Shown piece after piece: positions 8,678 to 16,435 of a stretch of DNA of 64,000 nt; the stretch's first letter is position 1; each line of letters opens with the position of its first letter. A program made the translations under genes and the position numbers. The notes beneath the pieces are model-generated. The model had not been told where the DNA came from, did no database searches, and worked only from the letters and a program-made list of their open reading frames with translations. Origin of the DNA: Alphaproteobacteria bacterium (lineage in GTDB: Bacteria > Pseudomonadota > Alphaproteobacteria > Sphingomonadales > Kordiimonadaceae); NCBI GenBank assembly GCA_006226495.1, contig SBGU01000013.1, forward strand, positions 1-64,000, given 5' to 3'.

Positions 8678-9970
8678 ATGACCAGAAGCCGGAAGGATTA
8701 CCGCGCAAAATTCATCGGCAATCACCGCCTGAGCCCCGAAACCCAGATGATGGGCTATGGCTACGACCCGATGCTGTCGGAAGGCGCGTTGAAGCCGCCG
8801 GTGTTCATGACCAGTACCTTCGTGTTCGAAAACGCCAAGGCCGGCAAGGAATTCTTCGAACTGGCATATGGCAAACGCAAGGCCGCAGAGGGCGAAGAAC
8901 CCGGCCTGATCTATAGCCGCATCAACAACCCGGACCTTGAGGTACTCGAAGACCGGCTGGCACTTTGGGAAGATGCCGACAAGGGCCTGACCTTCTCGTC
9001 CGGCATGGCCGCGATCTCGACCTGCCTCTGGGCCTACCTGCGCCCGGGCGACGTGGTGGTGCATTCTGCCCCCGTTTACGGCGGCACCGAATATCTGATC
9101 CGCAACATCCTGCCGGCCTTCGGCATCAAGTCGGTCGAGTTCGAGGCCGGTGGCGACATCCCCACCCTCGCGCCCGCGATCGAGGAAGCAAAAAAGCTGG
9201 GCCGGGTCGCGGTTATCTATACCGAAACGCCGGCGAACCCGACCAACGACCTTGTCGATTTGCACATGTGCCGCGACCTGGCGGACAAGCTGGGCAAGGA
9301 ACAGGGTTATCGCCCCATGGTGATGGTCGACAATACCTTCCTTGGCCCCCTGTGGCAGAAACCGCTGAGCCACGGCGCCGATATCGTGATCTATTCCCTG
9401 ACCAAATATGTCGCCGGCCATTCGGACGTGGTGGCGGGGGCCGCAGTCGGCAATGCCGATGTCATGGGCCCAGTCGCAGGGTTCCGCACCATCCTGGGCA
9501 CCATGTGCGACCCGCACAGCGGCTGGCTGATCATGCGTTCGCTCGAAACCCTGAAAATCCGCATGACCGAAAGTGCCAAAAACGCGCGCCTGATCGCCGA
9601 ATATCTGCGCGACCATCCGAAGGTCACCAAGGTGCATTATCTCGGGTTCCTGCCGGAGAATGACCCCTGCTACAAGATTTTCCAGGAACAGTGCGGCGGT
9701 GCCGCCGGTTCGACCTTCGCCTTTGATGTCGACGGCGATGAAGCAGCGGCGTTCCGGGTGCTGGACCATCTGAAGATCATCAAGCTGGCGGTCAGCCTGG
9801 GCGGCACCGAAAGCCTGATGGAACACCCGTTTGCCATGACCCATTCCGACGTGCCGGACGATGTGAAAAACCGGCTGGGCATCACCGAAAGCATGCTCCG
9901 CATTTCCGTGGGCATCGAGAATGTCGACGACCTGATCGCCGATCTCGCGCAGGCGCTGGACACTGTCTGA
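8678..9970 (+). CDS. Cystathionine gamma-synthase family PLP-dependent enzyme
   Basis: 430 residues from the ATG at 8678, preceded by GAAGGA. It is a fold-type I PLP enzyme of the Cys/Met metabolism family: YSRINNPDLEVLEDRLALWE, SSGMAAIST (phosphate-binding loop), VYGGTEYL, DNTFLGPLWQKPL, the PLP lysine in YSLTKYVAGHSDVVAG, and a C-terminal LRISVGIENVDDLIADL. The length and the KRKAAEGEEPG insertion match the subgroup annotated as cystathionine gamma-synthase family or methionine gamma-lyase-like; gamma-elimination versus gamma-replacement cannot be decided here. It is monocistronic, closed by a strong terminator. The 292-base upstream region was checked for SAM-type riboswitch motifs without a convincing match. 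Confidence 0.92.
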   Translation: MTRSRKDYRAKFIGNHRLSPETQMMGYGYDPMLSEGALKPPVFMTSTFVFENAKAGKEFFELAYGKRKAAEGEEPGLIYSRINNPDLEVLEDRLALWEDADKGLTFSSGMAAISTCLWAYLRPGDVVVHSAPVYGGTEYLIRNILPAFGIKSVEFEAGGDIPTLAPAIEEAKKLGRVAVIYTETPANPTNDLVDLHMCRDLADKLGKEQGYRPMVMVDNTFLGPLWQKPLSHGADIVIYSLTKYVAGHSDVVAGAAVGNADVMGPVAGFRTILGTMCDPHSGWLIMRSLETLKIRMTESAKNARLIAEYLRDHPKVTKVHYLGFLPENDPCYKIFQEQCGGAAGSTFAFDVDGDEAAAFRVLDHLKIIKLAVSLGGTESLMEHPFAMTHSDVPDDVKNRLGITESMLRISVGIENVDDLIADLAQALDTV

Positions 9971-9991
9971 CATCCAGCCCCGTGTCGCAAG

Positions 9992-10025
9992 ATGGCCGCA
10001 CCTTCGGGTCGCGGCCATTTTTTTT
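9992..10025 (+). terminator. Rho-independent terminator of the PLP enzyme gene
   Basis: Perfect 8-base stem ATGGCCGC/GCGGCCAT (9992-9999 and 10011-10018) followed directly by a run of eight T on the plus strand, 21 bases after the stop codon at 9970. Confidence 0.9.
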
Positions 10026-10107
10026 GGCGCCCAAATGGGTTATAGGCATCGGGCGGGCACGCGGTGTAGGGTCGGGCGCGCATAGGTACAGCATCACGGG
10101 AACAGGC

Positions 10108-11349
10108 ATGTTCGGCATTTTTGGCAAGGACTGGCGGCAAACGAGCACCTTTGAAGGCGCGGCGCTGCATCCGCTTGGACCCGCAAGCCGCCCGCCGCGT
10201 GTGCTGGGTGGTGTGTGGCACAAGGACCTGCCGGACGCCTTCCACCAGCGCCGCGCCACCACGGACCGCACGCCGGGCACCGATGCAAACTGGCTGGCGG
10301 CACAACCTGCGCCCACCGAACGCCTTACGGGCCATGGCCTCTATGCCGGGCCGTTTTTTGCCCATTATGGCCATTTCATCGCCGAAAGTGTGCACAGGCT
10401 GTGGGCCTGGGTCGAGGCGCCGGACACATATGACTATCTGGCCGTGTTGCCGCAGCTTCGGCAGAAGCAGGCGGCGCCGAAATCCGTCGCCGACCTGCCC
10501 GCCTTCCAGCGCGACCTCTTGGCCTATGTGGGGGTGCCGGAGGCAAAGGTGAAACTGGTCGCCACACCTGTGCTGGCCGACCGGCTGACCGTGCCCCGGC
10601 AGGCCCGGCTGTTTGGCCCCAAAGGCCGCACGCCGAAGGGTTATGCCGATTTCTGGGCCGGCTGCGAACAGCGCTTCTTTGCAGGCTACGCCGCCCCCCT
10701 GCCCGACACACAGGACCGCATCTATGTGAGCCGCGCCAATTATCTGGCGAGCGGCAGCCTGGCCGGCGAATATTATCTGGAACGGCAACTCGCCGCCGAA
10801 GGCTTTTTTATCCTGCGGCCTGAAACCCTGCCGCTGACCACCCAACTACACCTGTACCGGCATGCCAAACTGCTGGTGTTCGCCGAAGGCAGCGCCATGC
10901 ATACGACCGAGCTTCTGGGCCCCTTGGCGGCGGATATCGTGATCCTGATGCGCCGCCCACACGCGGACGCCCTGTGGCGCGGAGCCTTGAAGGCCAACAG
11001 CCTGACCATCTTTGACAAGGTGATCCAGTTGCCGCCCATCGACCGCGCCAACGACGGGTCGCTGGCGACCCACCGCAGCATGAGCCTGCTGGACGCCCCG
11101 GCCCTTGTGGCGGCCTTGCGCGCGGACGGCATTGCCCGGCTGCCGCAGTTCGATCTTGCCGCCTTCCAGGAAGCCGAAGCGGGCGATGTGGCCCGGTATC
11201 TCCTGAATGTCACCTTGCGCGACACAGGCGACGAACTGGCGGACCGTTTCATCGCCTTCCGCGATGCCTTTGCCCGGCACGACAATCCGTATCTGATGAA
11301 CAGTCTGCCCGCAGGCGCCGACGACGATATGGATGACGACAGCGATTAA
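10108..11349 (+). CDS. Glycosyltransferase family 61-like protein (copy 1)
   Basis: 413 residues from the ATG at 10108 (GGGA upstream); the longer GTG start at 9982 overlaps the terminator of the previous gene and is rejected. Motifs typical of the GT61/DUF563 family are present: HYGHFIAESVHRLWAW, DRIYVSRANY and VFAEGSAMHTTELLG. Such enzymes transfer sugars during capsule, LPS or other polysaccharide assembly. No signal peptide or transmembrane helix is visible, so it probably acts in the cytoplasm. The gene is followed 64 bases later by a paralogue with the same architecture. The C-terminus ends in an acidic tail (GADDDMDDDSD). Confidence 0.85.
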   Translation: MFGIFGKDWRQTSTFEGAALHPLGPASRPPRVLGGVWHKDLPDAFHQRRATTDRTPGTDANWLAAQPAPTERLTGHGLYAGPFFAHYGHFIAESVHRLWAWVEAPDTYDYLAVLPQLRQKQAAPKSVADLPAFQRDLLAYVGVPEAKVKLVATPVLADRLTVPRQARLFGPKGRTPKGYADFWAGCEQRFFAGYAAPLPDTQDRIYVSRANYLASGSLAGEYYLERQLAAEGFFILRPETLPLTTQLHLYRHAKLLVFAEGSAMHTTELLGPLAADIVILMRRPHADALWRGALKANSLTIFDKVIQLPPIDRANDGSLATHRSMSLLDAPALVAALRADGIARLPQFDLAAFQEAEAGDVARYLLNVTLRDTGDELADRFIAFRDAFARHDNPYLMNSLPAGADDDMDDDSD

Positions 11350-11413
11350 GCTTTTTGCCGCCAGCCGATGCTGCGCTAGGCTGGCGTGCGACCCTGACTT
11401 CTGAGGAACGGCC

Positions 11414-12622
11414 TTGCCTGTTTTCGATTTCCTGACCCGGCCCAAACCCCGCCAGACAGAGCTGGCCGACGCTTCGCTGTTTCCGCTGAAGCGTGAACGG
11501 CGGGACCGTTTGTTCCGGGGCGGGCTGTGGCACACCGAACTGGGCGAGGATTTCCATCACTGGCGCAACCGCAAGCATGGCCGCCCCGCCAGCGATACCG
11601 ACTGGCTGGCGGCACAGGCGGCGCCCACGGAACGGCTGGCGGGCCATGGCCTTTATGGCGGGCTTTACCTCCGGCATTATGGCCATTTCCTGCAGGAATC
11701 GATCCACCGTTTGTGGGCCTGGCATGAAGCGCCGGACCGGTATGATTACCTGGCCGTGGTGCCGGAACCGAAGGGCCGGATGGCACCACCTGCCACGGTG
11801 GACGCGCTTGCCCCGTTCCAGCGCGATGTGCTGACCTATCTGGGCATCCCGACCGACCGGCTGCGGCTCGTGGACCGACCCCTGCTGGCGGACCGTATCA
11901 CCGTGCCGACCCAAGGCCGGCTGATCGGCGACAAGGACCGCATGGCCAGGGATTATGCCGCCTTCTGGGCCGAGCGCGAGGCCGCGTTTTTTGACCGCCA
12001 CGCGGGCGACTTGCCGCCCACCCATGACAGGATCTATGTCAGCCGCGCGGCCTATCTGGGTTCCGGCGGTATCGCGGGGGAACGCTATATCGAAAAGCTG
12101 CTGGCAGATGAAGGTTTCCATATCATGCGGCCCGAGGCGCTGCCGCTCATCGATCAATTGCACCTGTACCGCAATGCCGGCCTGATCCTGTTCCCGGAAG
12201 GCAGTGCCTTGCATACCACCGAGCTTCTGGGCCCGATGAAAGCCGACATCCTGTGCCTGATGCGGCGCCCGCATGCGCGGCGCGACTGGTCGAACCGCAT
12301 CAGCGCCCGCAAGCTCGAGTTTTTCGACAGCCTGAGCACCCGCGCCACCCTGACCCGGCGGCCGGACGGCAATGTGCGCGGCAGCAAGGCCCTGTGCCTG
12401 TATGATATCGGCGCCTTTGTGCAGGCGCTGCGCGCGGCCGGCATGGCAAAGCTGTCGGGGTTTGATATGGATGCCTTCCGGCGCGCCGAAGCCGCCGACG
12501 TGGCGCGTTATATGCTGACCAGCAAGATTGTCGGCAACGCGGCAGAACCCCTGCGGCTGGACGCCTTCCGAGAGGCGCTGGCAAAGAGCGGCAATCCCTA
12601 TCTGGCTGAACAGCCCTTTTAA
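11414..12622 (+). CDS. Glycosyltransferase family 61-like protein (copy 2)
   Basis: 402 residues; the likely start is the TTG at 11414 with GAGGAA upstream, giving an N-terminus MPVFDFLTRPKP. It shares with copy 1 the blocks HYGHFLQESIHRLWAWHEA, DRIYVSRAAYLGSGGIAGE and FPEGSALHTTELLGPMKADI, and the same near-C-terminal VARYMLTSKI region, so the two are tandem duplicates that have diverged. Both are probably cytoplasmic sugar transferases for a cell-surface glycan, with acceptor and donor unknown. No other polysaccharide genes are near, which is unusual for GT61 enzymes. It converges on the next gene with an 17-base gap. Confidence 0.85.
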   Translation: MPVFDFLTRPKPRQTELADASLFPLKRERRDRLFRGGLWHTELGEDFHHWRNRKHGRPASDTDWLAAQAAPTERLAGHGLYGGLYLRHYGHFLQESIHRLWAWHEAPDRYDYLAVVPEPKGRMAPPATVDALAPFQRDVLTYLGIPTDRLRLVDRPLLADRITVPTQGRLIGDKDRMARDYAAFWAEREAAFFDRHAGDLPPTHDRIYVSRAAYLGSGGIAGERYIEKLLADEGFHIMRPEALPLIDQLHLYRNAGLILFPEGSALHTTELLGPMKADILCLMRRPHARRDWSNRISARKLEFFDSLSTRATLTRRPDGNVRGSKALCLYDIGAFVQALRAAGMAKLSGFDMDAFRRAEAADVARYMLTSKIVGNAAEPLRLDAFREALAKSGNPYLAEQPF

Positions 12623-12639
12623 AAGCTGAAGTGCGCGTG

Positions 12640-14250
12640 TCAGGCGGCTTTCAGGACCCGGTCTGCCGGCAGGTAGATGGTGAAGCTGGAGCCCTTTTCG
12701 GGTTCGCTTTCCAGTTCGATCCAGCCGCCATGCATGTCGATGAAGGCCTTCACGAGCGACAGCCCTAGGCCCGTGCCTTCATGACTGCGGCTGAGCGCCG
12801 AGGCCGAGCGCACGAAGGGCGAGAACACAAGGTCCTGCTCTTCTTTCGGAATGCCGATGCCATGGTCGGTGACCCGGATTGCCATGGCGCCCGTGCGTTC
12901 CATCCAGGCGCGCAGCACAACATTGCCCCGGCCTTCGGGCGTGAATTTGACCGCGTTGGACAACAGATTGAGGATCGACTGTTTGATCCTGAGCCGGTCG
13001 CCGCTGACCGCAGGCAGGTCTTCCGGCACATCGATCGAGATGGCAAAACCCTTCTGCGATGCCTGGCCCGAGACCAGCGCCTGGCTTTCCTGGAACAGGC
13101 GCACCATATCGACTTCTTCGTCTTCCATCTTGAACTGGCCGGCCTCGATTTTCGCGAGGTCGAGCACTTCGCCAAGCACGTCGGACAGATGTTCGGACGA
13201 TGACCGGATATCCTGCAGATATTCGCGGTATTTTTCGTGCCCGATCGGGCCGAACATCTGGTCGGCCATGATGGACGAAAAACCGATGATGGCATTCAAA
13301 GGCGTGCGCAGTTCGTGGCTGACGTTCGCAAGGAAAACCGACTTGGCGCGGTTCGCGGCCTCGGCCTGTTCCTTGGTGACGATCAGTTCCATCGAGGTCT
13401 TTTTGGTGCGTTCGACTTCCTGCTCCAGCTCCCACGAGCGTTTTCGGAGCGCTTCCTCGGAACTCGACAATGCCTTGTTGGTGGACCTGAGGTTATCGAG
13501 AAGCACCTGCACGGCGTCGAACGACAGGTTGGTCTGGGCTACCAGCAGGCCCAGTTCGTCCTTCTTGTGGCGCCGGTGCACGCTGATACGCTGTTCGCCC
13601 GGATGTTCGGGGTTGATGGCGCTGATCTTTTCCACGATCTGCACAAGGGGCTTGGTCAGTCCCTGGTGGAACGCAAAATACAGCAGCATCACCAGCAACA
13701 GGTTGCGCACAAACCCCGACAGGAAGGTGGTTATGGCGCGGGAGAAAAACGGCTGCAGGCCGACCGCGCGGTCGACCACCACCCTCAGGCTGCCCGGTCT
13801 TTCCGCCATGGTGTCCGGCAGGTTCAGGCGGAAGGTGTATTCCTTCACGTCATCCACAAAGATGCGGGCATAATTCAGGCTGGCGGACACACGCGCCGCC
13901 GTATCCTTCTTGTCGCTTGCGAGCACCGATCCATGGTCATCGAGAATCGCGGCTTCGGCGACATAATCATATTGCTTGAGGCCGGACACCACTTCCTGTG
14001 CCAGGTCGGAATCGAGGATCAGCACCGCACGTGTCGCCGCTTTTTCGGCCACCTGCAGGCTTTTCAGCACCTTTTCGTCAAGGATGTCGCCTTCCTCGAG
14101 ATAGTCGAGGTAGACCTGCCCGGCCGAAAGGACGAGGCCCACGGCGAAGGCGATAACCACCGCTGTCCTGGCGAGCTTGAACGATATGCGGTCGGACCAG
14201 TGCAGCTGCAAAGAGCGTCCCCTATTTCCTTGCCCCTTAAACACTTCCAT
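12640..14250 (-). CDS. Membrane sensor histidine kinase, PleC/PdhS-like catalytic core
   Basis: 536 residues from the ATG at 14250. A transmembrane helix near residues 28-48 and a second near 185-205 flank a periplasmic sensor region of about 135 residues. A HAMP-like linker and a coiled coil (SSSEEALRKRSWELEQEVERT) lead to HisKA with VSHELRTPLNAIIGF (His312), then HATPase with NLLSNAVKFTPEG, TDHGIGIP and EGTGLGLSLV. The sequence after the histidine (SSIMADQMFGPIGHEKY) resembles the PleC/DivJ/PdhS group that acts on DivK in alphaproteobacteria; that link is inferred from family resemblance. There is no receiver domain and no adjacent response regulator, so this is an orphan kinase. Confidence 0.92.
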   Translation of the reverse strand: MEVFKGQGNRGRSLQLHWSDRISFKLARTAVVIAFAVGLVLSAGQVYLDYLEEGDILDEKVLKSLQVAEKAATRAVLILDSDLAQEVVSGLKQYDYVAEAAILDDHGSVLASDKKDTAARVSASLNYARIFVDDVKEYTFRLNLPDTMAERPGSLRVVVDRAVGLQPFFSRAITTFLSGFVRNLLLVMLLYFAFHQGLTKPLVQIVEKISAINPEHPGEQRISVHRRHKKDELGLLVAQTNLSFDAVQVLLDNLRSTNKALSSSEEALRKRSWELEQEVERTKKTSMELIVTKEQAEAANRAKSVFLANVSHELRTPLNAIIGFSSIMADQMFGPIGHEKYREYLQDIRSSSEHLSDVLGEVLDLAKIEAGQFKMEDEEVDMVRLFQESQALVSGQASQKGFAISIDVPEDLPAVSGDRLRIKQSILNLLSNAVKFTPEGRGNVVLRAWMERTGAMAIRVTDHGIGIPKEEQDLVFSPFVRSASALSRSHEGTGLGLSLVKAFIDMHGGWIELESEPEKGSSFTIYLPADRVLKAA

Positions 14251-14327
14251 TGAAGCCGTTCAAGGTTAAAAACTTTATTAACAGGGGTTAATTTTAAACC
14301 GCTTTCGCCTAAAAGTGGAAGTGCCTA

Positions 14328-14747
14328 CTACCAACTGCCGGTATTGGGCATCGAGGCCCAGGGTTCCTTAGGTTCGAGCGCTCCCCCCGTCTGCAGCAAC
14401 TCGATCGAAATATTATCCGGGCTTTTGATGAAGGCCATATGCCCGTCCCGGGGCGGCCTGTTGATCACAACACCCTTGTCCATAAGACGTTGGCAAACTT
14501 CGTAGATATCGTCAACCGCATATGCGAGATGGCCGAAATTGCGCCCGCCCTTATAGTCCTCTGCATCCCAGTTGTGGGTCAACTCCACCTGCGCGTCCTC
14601 GTTGCCGGGGGCGGCCAGGAACACAAGGGTGAAGCGGCCTGCGGGGACATCCTTGCGTCCCACTTCGACAAGCCCGAGCTTGTTGCAGTAAAAATCGAGC
14701 GAGTCGTCCAGGTTGCTGACCCGCACCATGGTGTGAAGATATTTCAT
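14328..14747 (-). CDS. gloA: Lactoylglutathione lyase (glyoxalase I), VOC superfamily
   Basis: 139 residues from the ATG at 14747 with GGAGAGGA upstream. The order MKYLHTMVRVSNLDDSLDFY, FYCNKLGLVEVGR, VELTHNWDAEDYKGG and FGHLAYAVDDI matches bacterial GloA of about 135 residues. The four metal ligands expected for the enzyme are present: His5, the Glu of VELT, the His of FGHLAY and the Glu of SIELL. The enzyme isomerises the methylglyoxal-glutathione hemithioacetal to S-lactoylglutathione in the cytoplasm. It follows msrC by 40 bases on the same strand, so the two may form a small stress operon. Confidence 0.9.
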   Translation of the reverse strand: MKYLHTMVRVSNLDDSLDFYCNKLGLVEVGRKDVPAGRFTLVFLAAPGNEDAQVELTHNWDAEDYKGGRNFGHLAYAVDDIYEVCQRLMDKGVVINRPPRDGHMAFIKSPDNISIELLQTGGALEPKEPWASMPNTGSW

Positions 14748-14787
14748 GATGTCCTCTCCATTCTGTCTTTCGGGGCCGACCGGGGCC

Positions 14788-15252
14788 TCAGGCAAACACC
14801 TTGGCCAGCAGGCTTTCAAGGCATTCGCGGTCGATATCGTCGAAGGTGGCGAATTCGGTTGAATCCACATCGAACACGGCAATCAGCTTGCCCGATGCAT
14901 CCCGGACCGGCACCACGATCTCCGAATTGCTGCGGCTGTCGCAGGCGATATGGTTGGCGATGGCATGCACATCCTTCACCACCTGGGTTTCACCCGTTTC
15001 CGCCGCCGTGCCGCAGACACCGCGGCCAAAGGCAATGCGCAGGCAACCCAGGGTGCCCTGGTAGGGACCGACCACCAGTTCACGCTCGCGGCTTGCGTCC
15101 ACCACATAAAAACCGGTCCAGAACCAGCTTTCGCCAAACGCCTGGCTCAGCAGGCAGGATACGGTGGCCATGCGCGCCACCCGGTCGGGTTCGCCGTCAA
15201 GCACGGCCAGGATGTCAGCCTCTGCCGCTGCATAAATTTCGCGCTTGTTCAT
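14788..15252 (-). CDS. msrC: Free methionine-(R)-sulfoxide reductase (GAF domain)
   Basis: 154 residues, a single GAF domain of the fRMsr family. The three active-site cysteines are C70 (LGCLRIA), C80 (RGVCGTA) and C104 (HIACDS); their spacing of 10 and 24 residues equals that of the E. coli enzyme (C84, C94, C118). VVPVRDASGKLIAVFDVDS is the conserved strand pair of the family. The enzyme reduces free methionine-R-sulfoxide with thioredoxin. The start ATG at 15252 lies 12 bases beyond the stop codon of the upstream GNAT gene, pointing to co-transcription with it and with gloA downstream. Confidence 0.94.
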   Translation of the reverse strand: MNKREIYAAAEADILAVLDGEPDRVARMATVSCLLSQAFGESWFWTGFYVVDASRERELVVGPYQGTLGCLRIAFGRGVCGTAAETGETQVVKDVHAIANHIACDSRSNSEIVVPVRDASGKLIAVFDVDSTEFATFDDIDRECLESLLAKVFA

Positions 15253-15264
15253 TTTTACGCCCTT

Positions 15265-15747
15265 TCAAAGCCCGGCCAGGCGCTCAACGCCAGCAAGGTC
15301 GGTATCATAATGGATGCGACCACCTTCGGGTTCAAAGCCCAGATGGCGGTAAAAGCCCTTGGCAAGCTCGTTGTCTTCGACCGCAGACCATTCCATGGCC
15401 TTGCAGCCCATCTCCAGCGCCAGTTCGGCGATGTGTTTCATCATCAGTTTGCCAAAACCGTGCCCGCGCGCGGCGTCGGTGACCAGGATATCTTCGATAT
15501 AAAGGATACGGATGGCGCGGAAGCTGGAATAACGTTCGAGCATCAGGCCATAGGCCACCGGCTTGCCGTCCAGGAAGCCCAAAAGGCCATGGGCCACGGG
15601 CCGGGCGCCGAACAGCAGGTCATGGAGCCCGGCTTCGGTGGCCACCACCGCTTCGGGCCGCCGTTCATGGGCCGCCAGCAGGCGCACAAAATCAAGCACC
15701 AGCGGGATATCGTCCGGGGTCGTTTTCCTGATGTCGATATGGGCCAT
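15265..15747 (-). CDS. GNAT family N-acetyltransferase
   Basis: 160 residues from the ATG at 15747. The fold is clear: IRKTTPDDIPLVLDFVRLLA at the N-terminus, the strand ILYIEDILVTDAARGHGFGK, where R-G-H-G-F-G-K is the acetyl-CoA pyrophosphate-binding A motif, and the C-terminal NELAKGFYRHLGFEPEG. It looks like the diamine/thialysine-acetyltransferase-like group (SAT-like) by the IEDILV and WSAVEDN motifs, but the acyl acceptor is not certain. It is the first gene of a likely three-gene unit with msrC and gloA. Confidence 0.88.
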   Translation of the reverse strand: MAHIDIRKTTPDDIPLVLDFVRLLAAHERRPEAVVATEAGLHDLLFGARPVAHGLLGFLDGKPVAYGLMLERYSSFRAIRILYIEDILVTDAARGHGFGKLMMKHIAELALEMGCKAMEWSAVEDNELAKGFYRHLGFEPEGGRIHYDTDLAGVERLAGL

Positions 15748-15868
15748 GGCTGCGTGGTCCTGCCTGCGGGTTGCCTTCAGACAGAAACATGTAGGACCAT
15801 GCGCCGGCCATTGCAAGCCGGCACATCATCACATCGGGGCGATTGCGGCGCCAGTGGGCAGTATGCCG

Positions 15869-16339
15869 CTATGCTGCCGCCGGTGCCTGCGGGCGCAGGC
15901 CACCCTGTGCGCCGATCACGATGGCGGGGCCGACGAAGGCCACATGCGGAAAGAGCGCGATCAGGAACGCGGACAGGGTCGAGGGTGCCTGCATGGGCGC
16001 GGCGGACAGCGGCACCACCCCATAATTCATGACAAAATAGAGCGCGAAGCCATACGCCAGCCCCCACAGCATGGTGCGTTTCTGCAGGAACGACAGCCGG
16101 TCATAGGCCAGCACGAACACGGTGGCCATGATGGTAGTCAGTGCAAAATGGAACACAAGGCCCCAGGCGGCGGTGGTGGCGCCACCTTCATAGGCTGCCT
16201 TGCCGAAGATGCCGGTCGCGACCGACTGCAGGATACGTTCTGCCGGCACACCACGGAGCGCCCAGACGCCGATGGCATAAGCGATATCGAGCACCCCTGC
16301 GGCCAGCCCGCCGATCAGGATGCGTCTGAAGATGGACAT
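15869..16339 (-). CDS. Small integral membrane protein, unknown function
   Basis: 156 residues from the ATG at 16339, preceded by GGGAGGAA. Four hydrophobic segments are visible: about residues 6-26 (ILIGGLAAGVLDIAYAIGVW), 56-80, 92-112 (LWGLAYGFALYFVMNYGVV) and 124-146. The overall pattern recalls DUF1440/YagU- or DUF6789-like inner-membrane proteins that are annotated without a function. It sits between a GNAT gene and a permease gene on the same strand, with about 100 bases on either side, so it may be transcribed alone. Confidence 0.75.
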   Translation of the reverse strand: MSIFRRILIGGLAAGVLDIAYAIGVWALRGVPAERILQSVATGIFGKAAYEGGATTAAWGLVFHFALTTIMATVFVLAYDRLSFLQKRTMLWGLAYGFALYFVMNYGVVPLSAAPMQAPSTLSAFLIALFPHVAFVGPAIVIGAQGGLRPQAPAAA

Positions 16340-16435
16340 TATGGTTCCTCCCCTTCGAAAACCCGCGCGCAGCCTAGCCTTCTTTGGCCGGCCTGTCGCC
16401 CCAACCTTTGGGTTATGCCGAAGGGCAAAACACGC

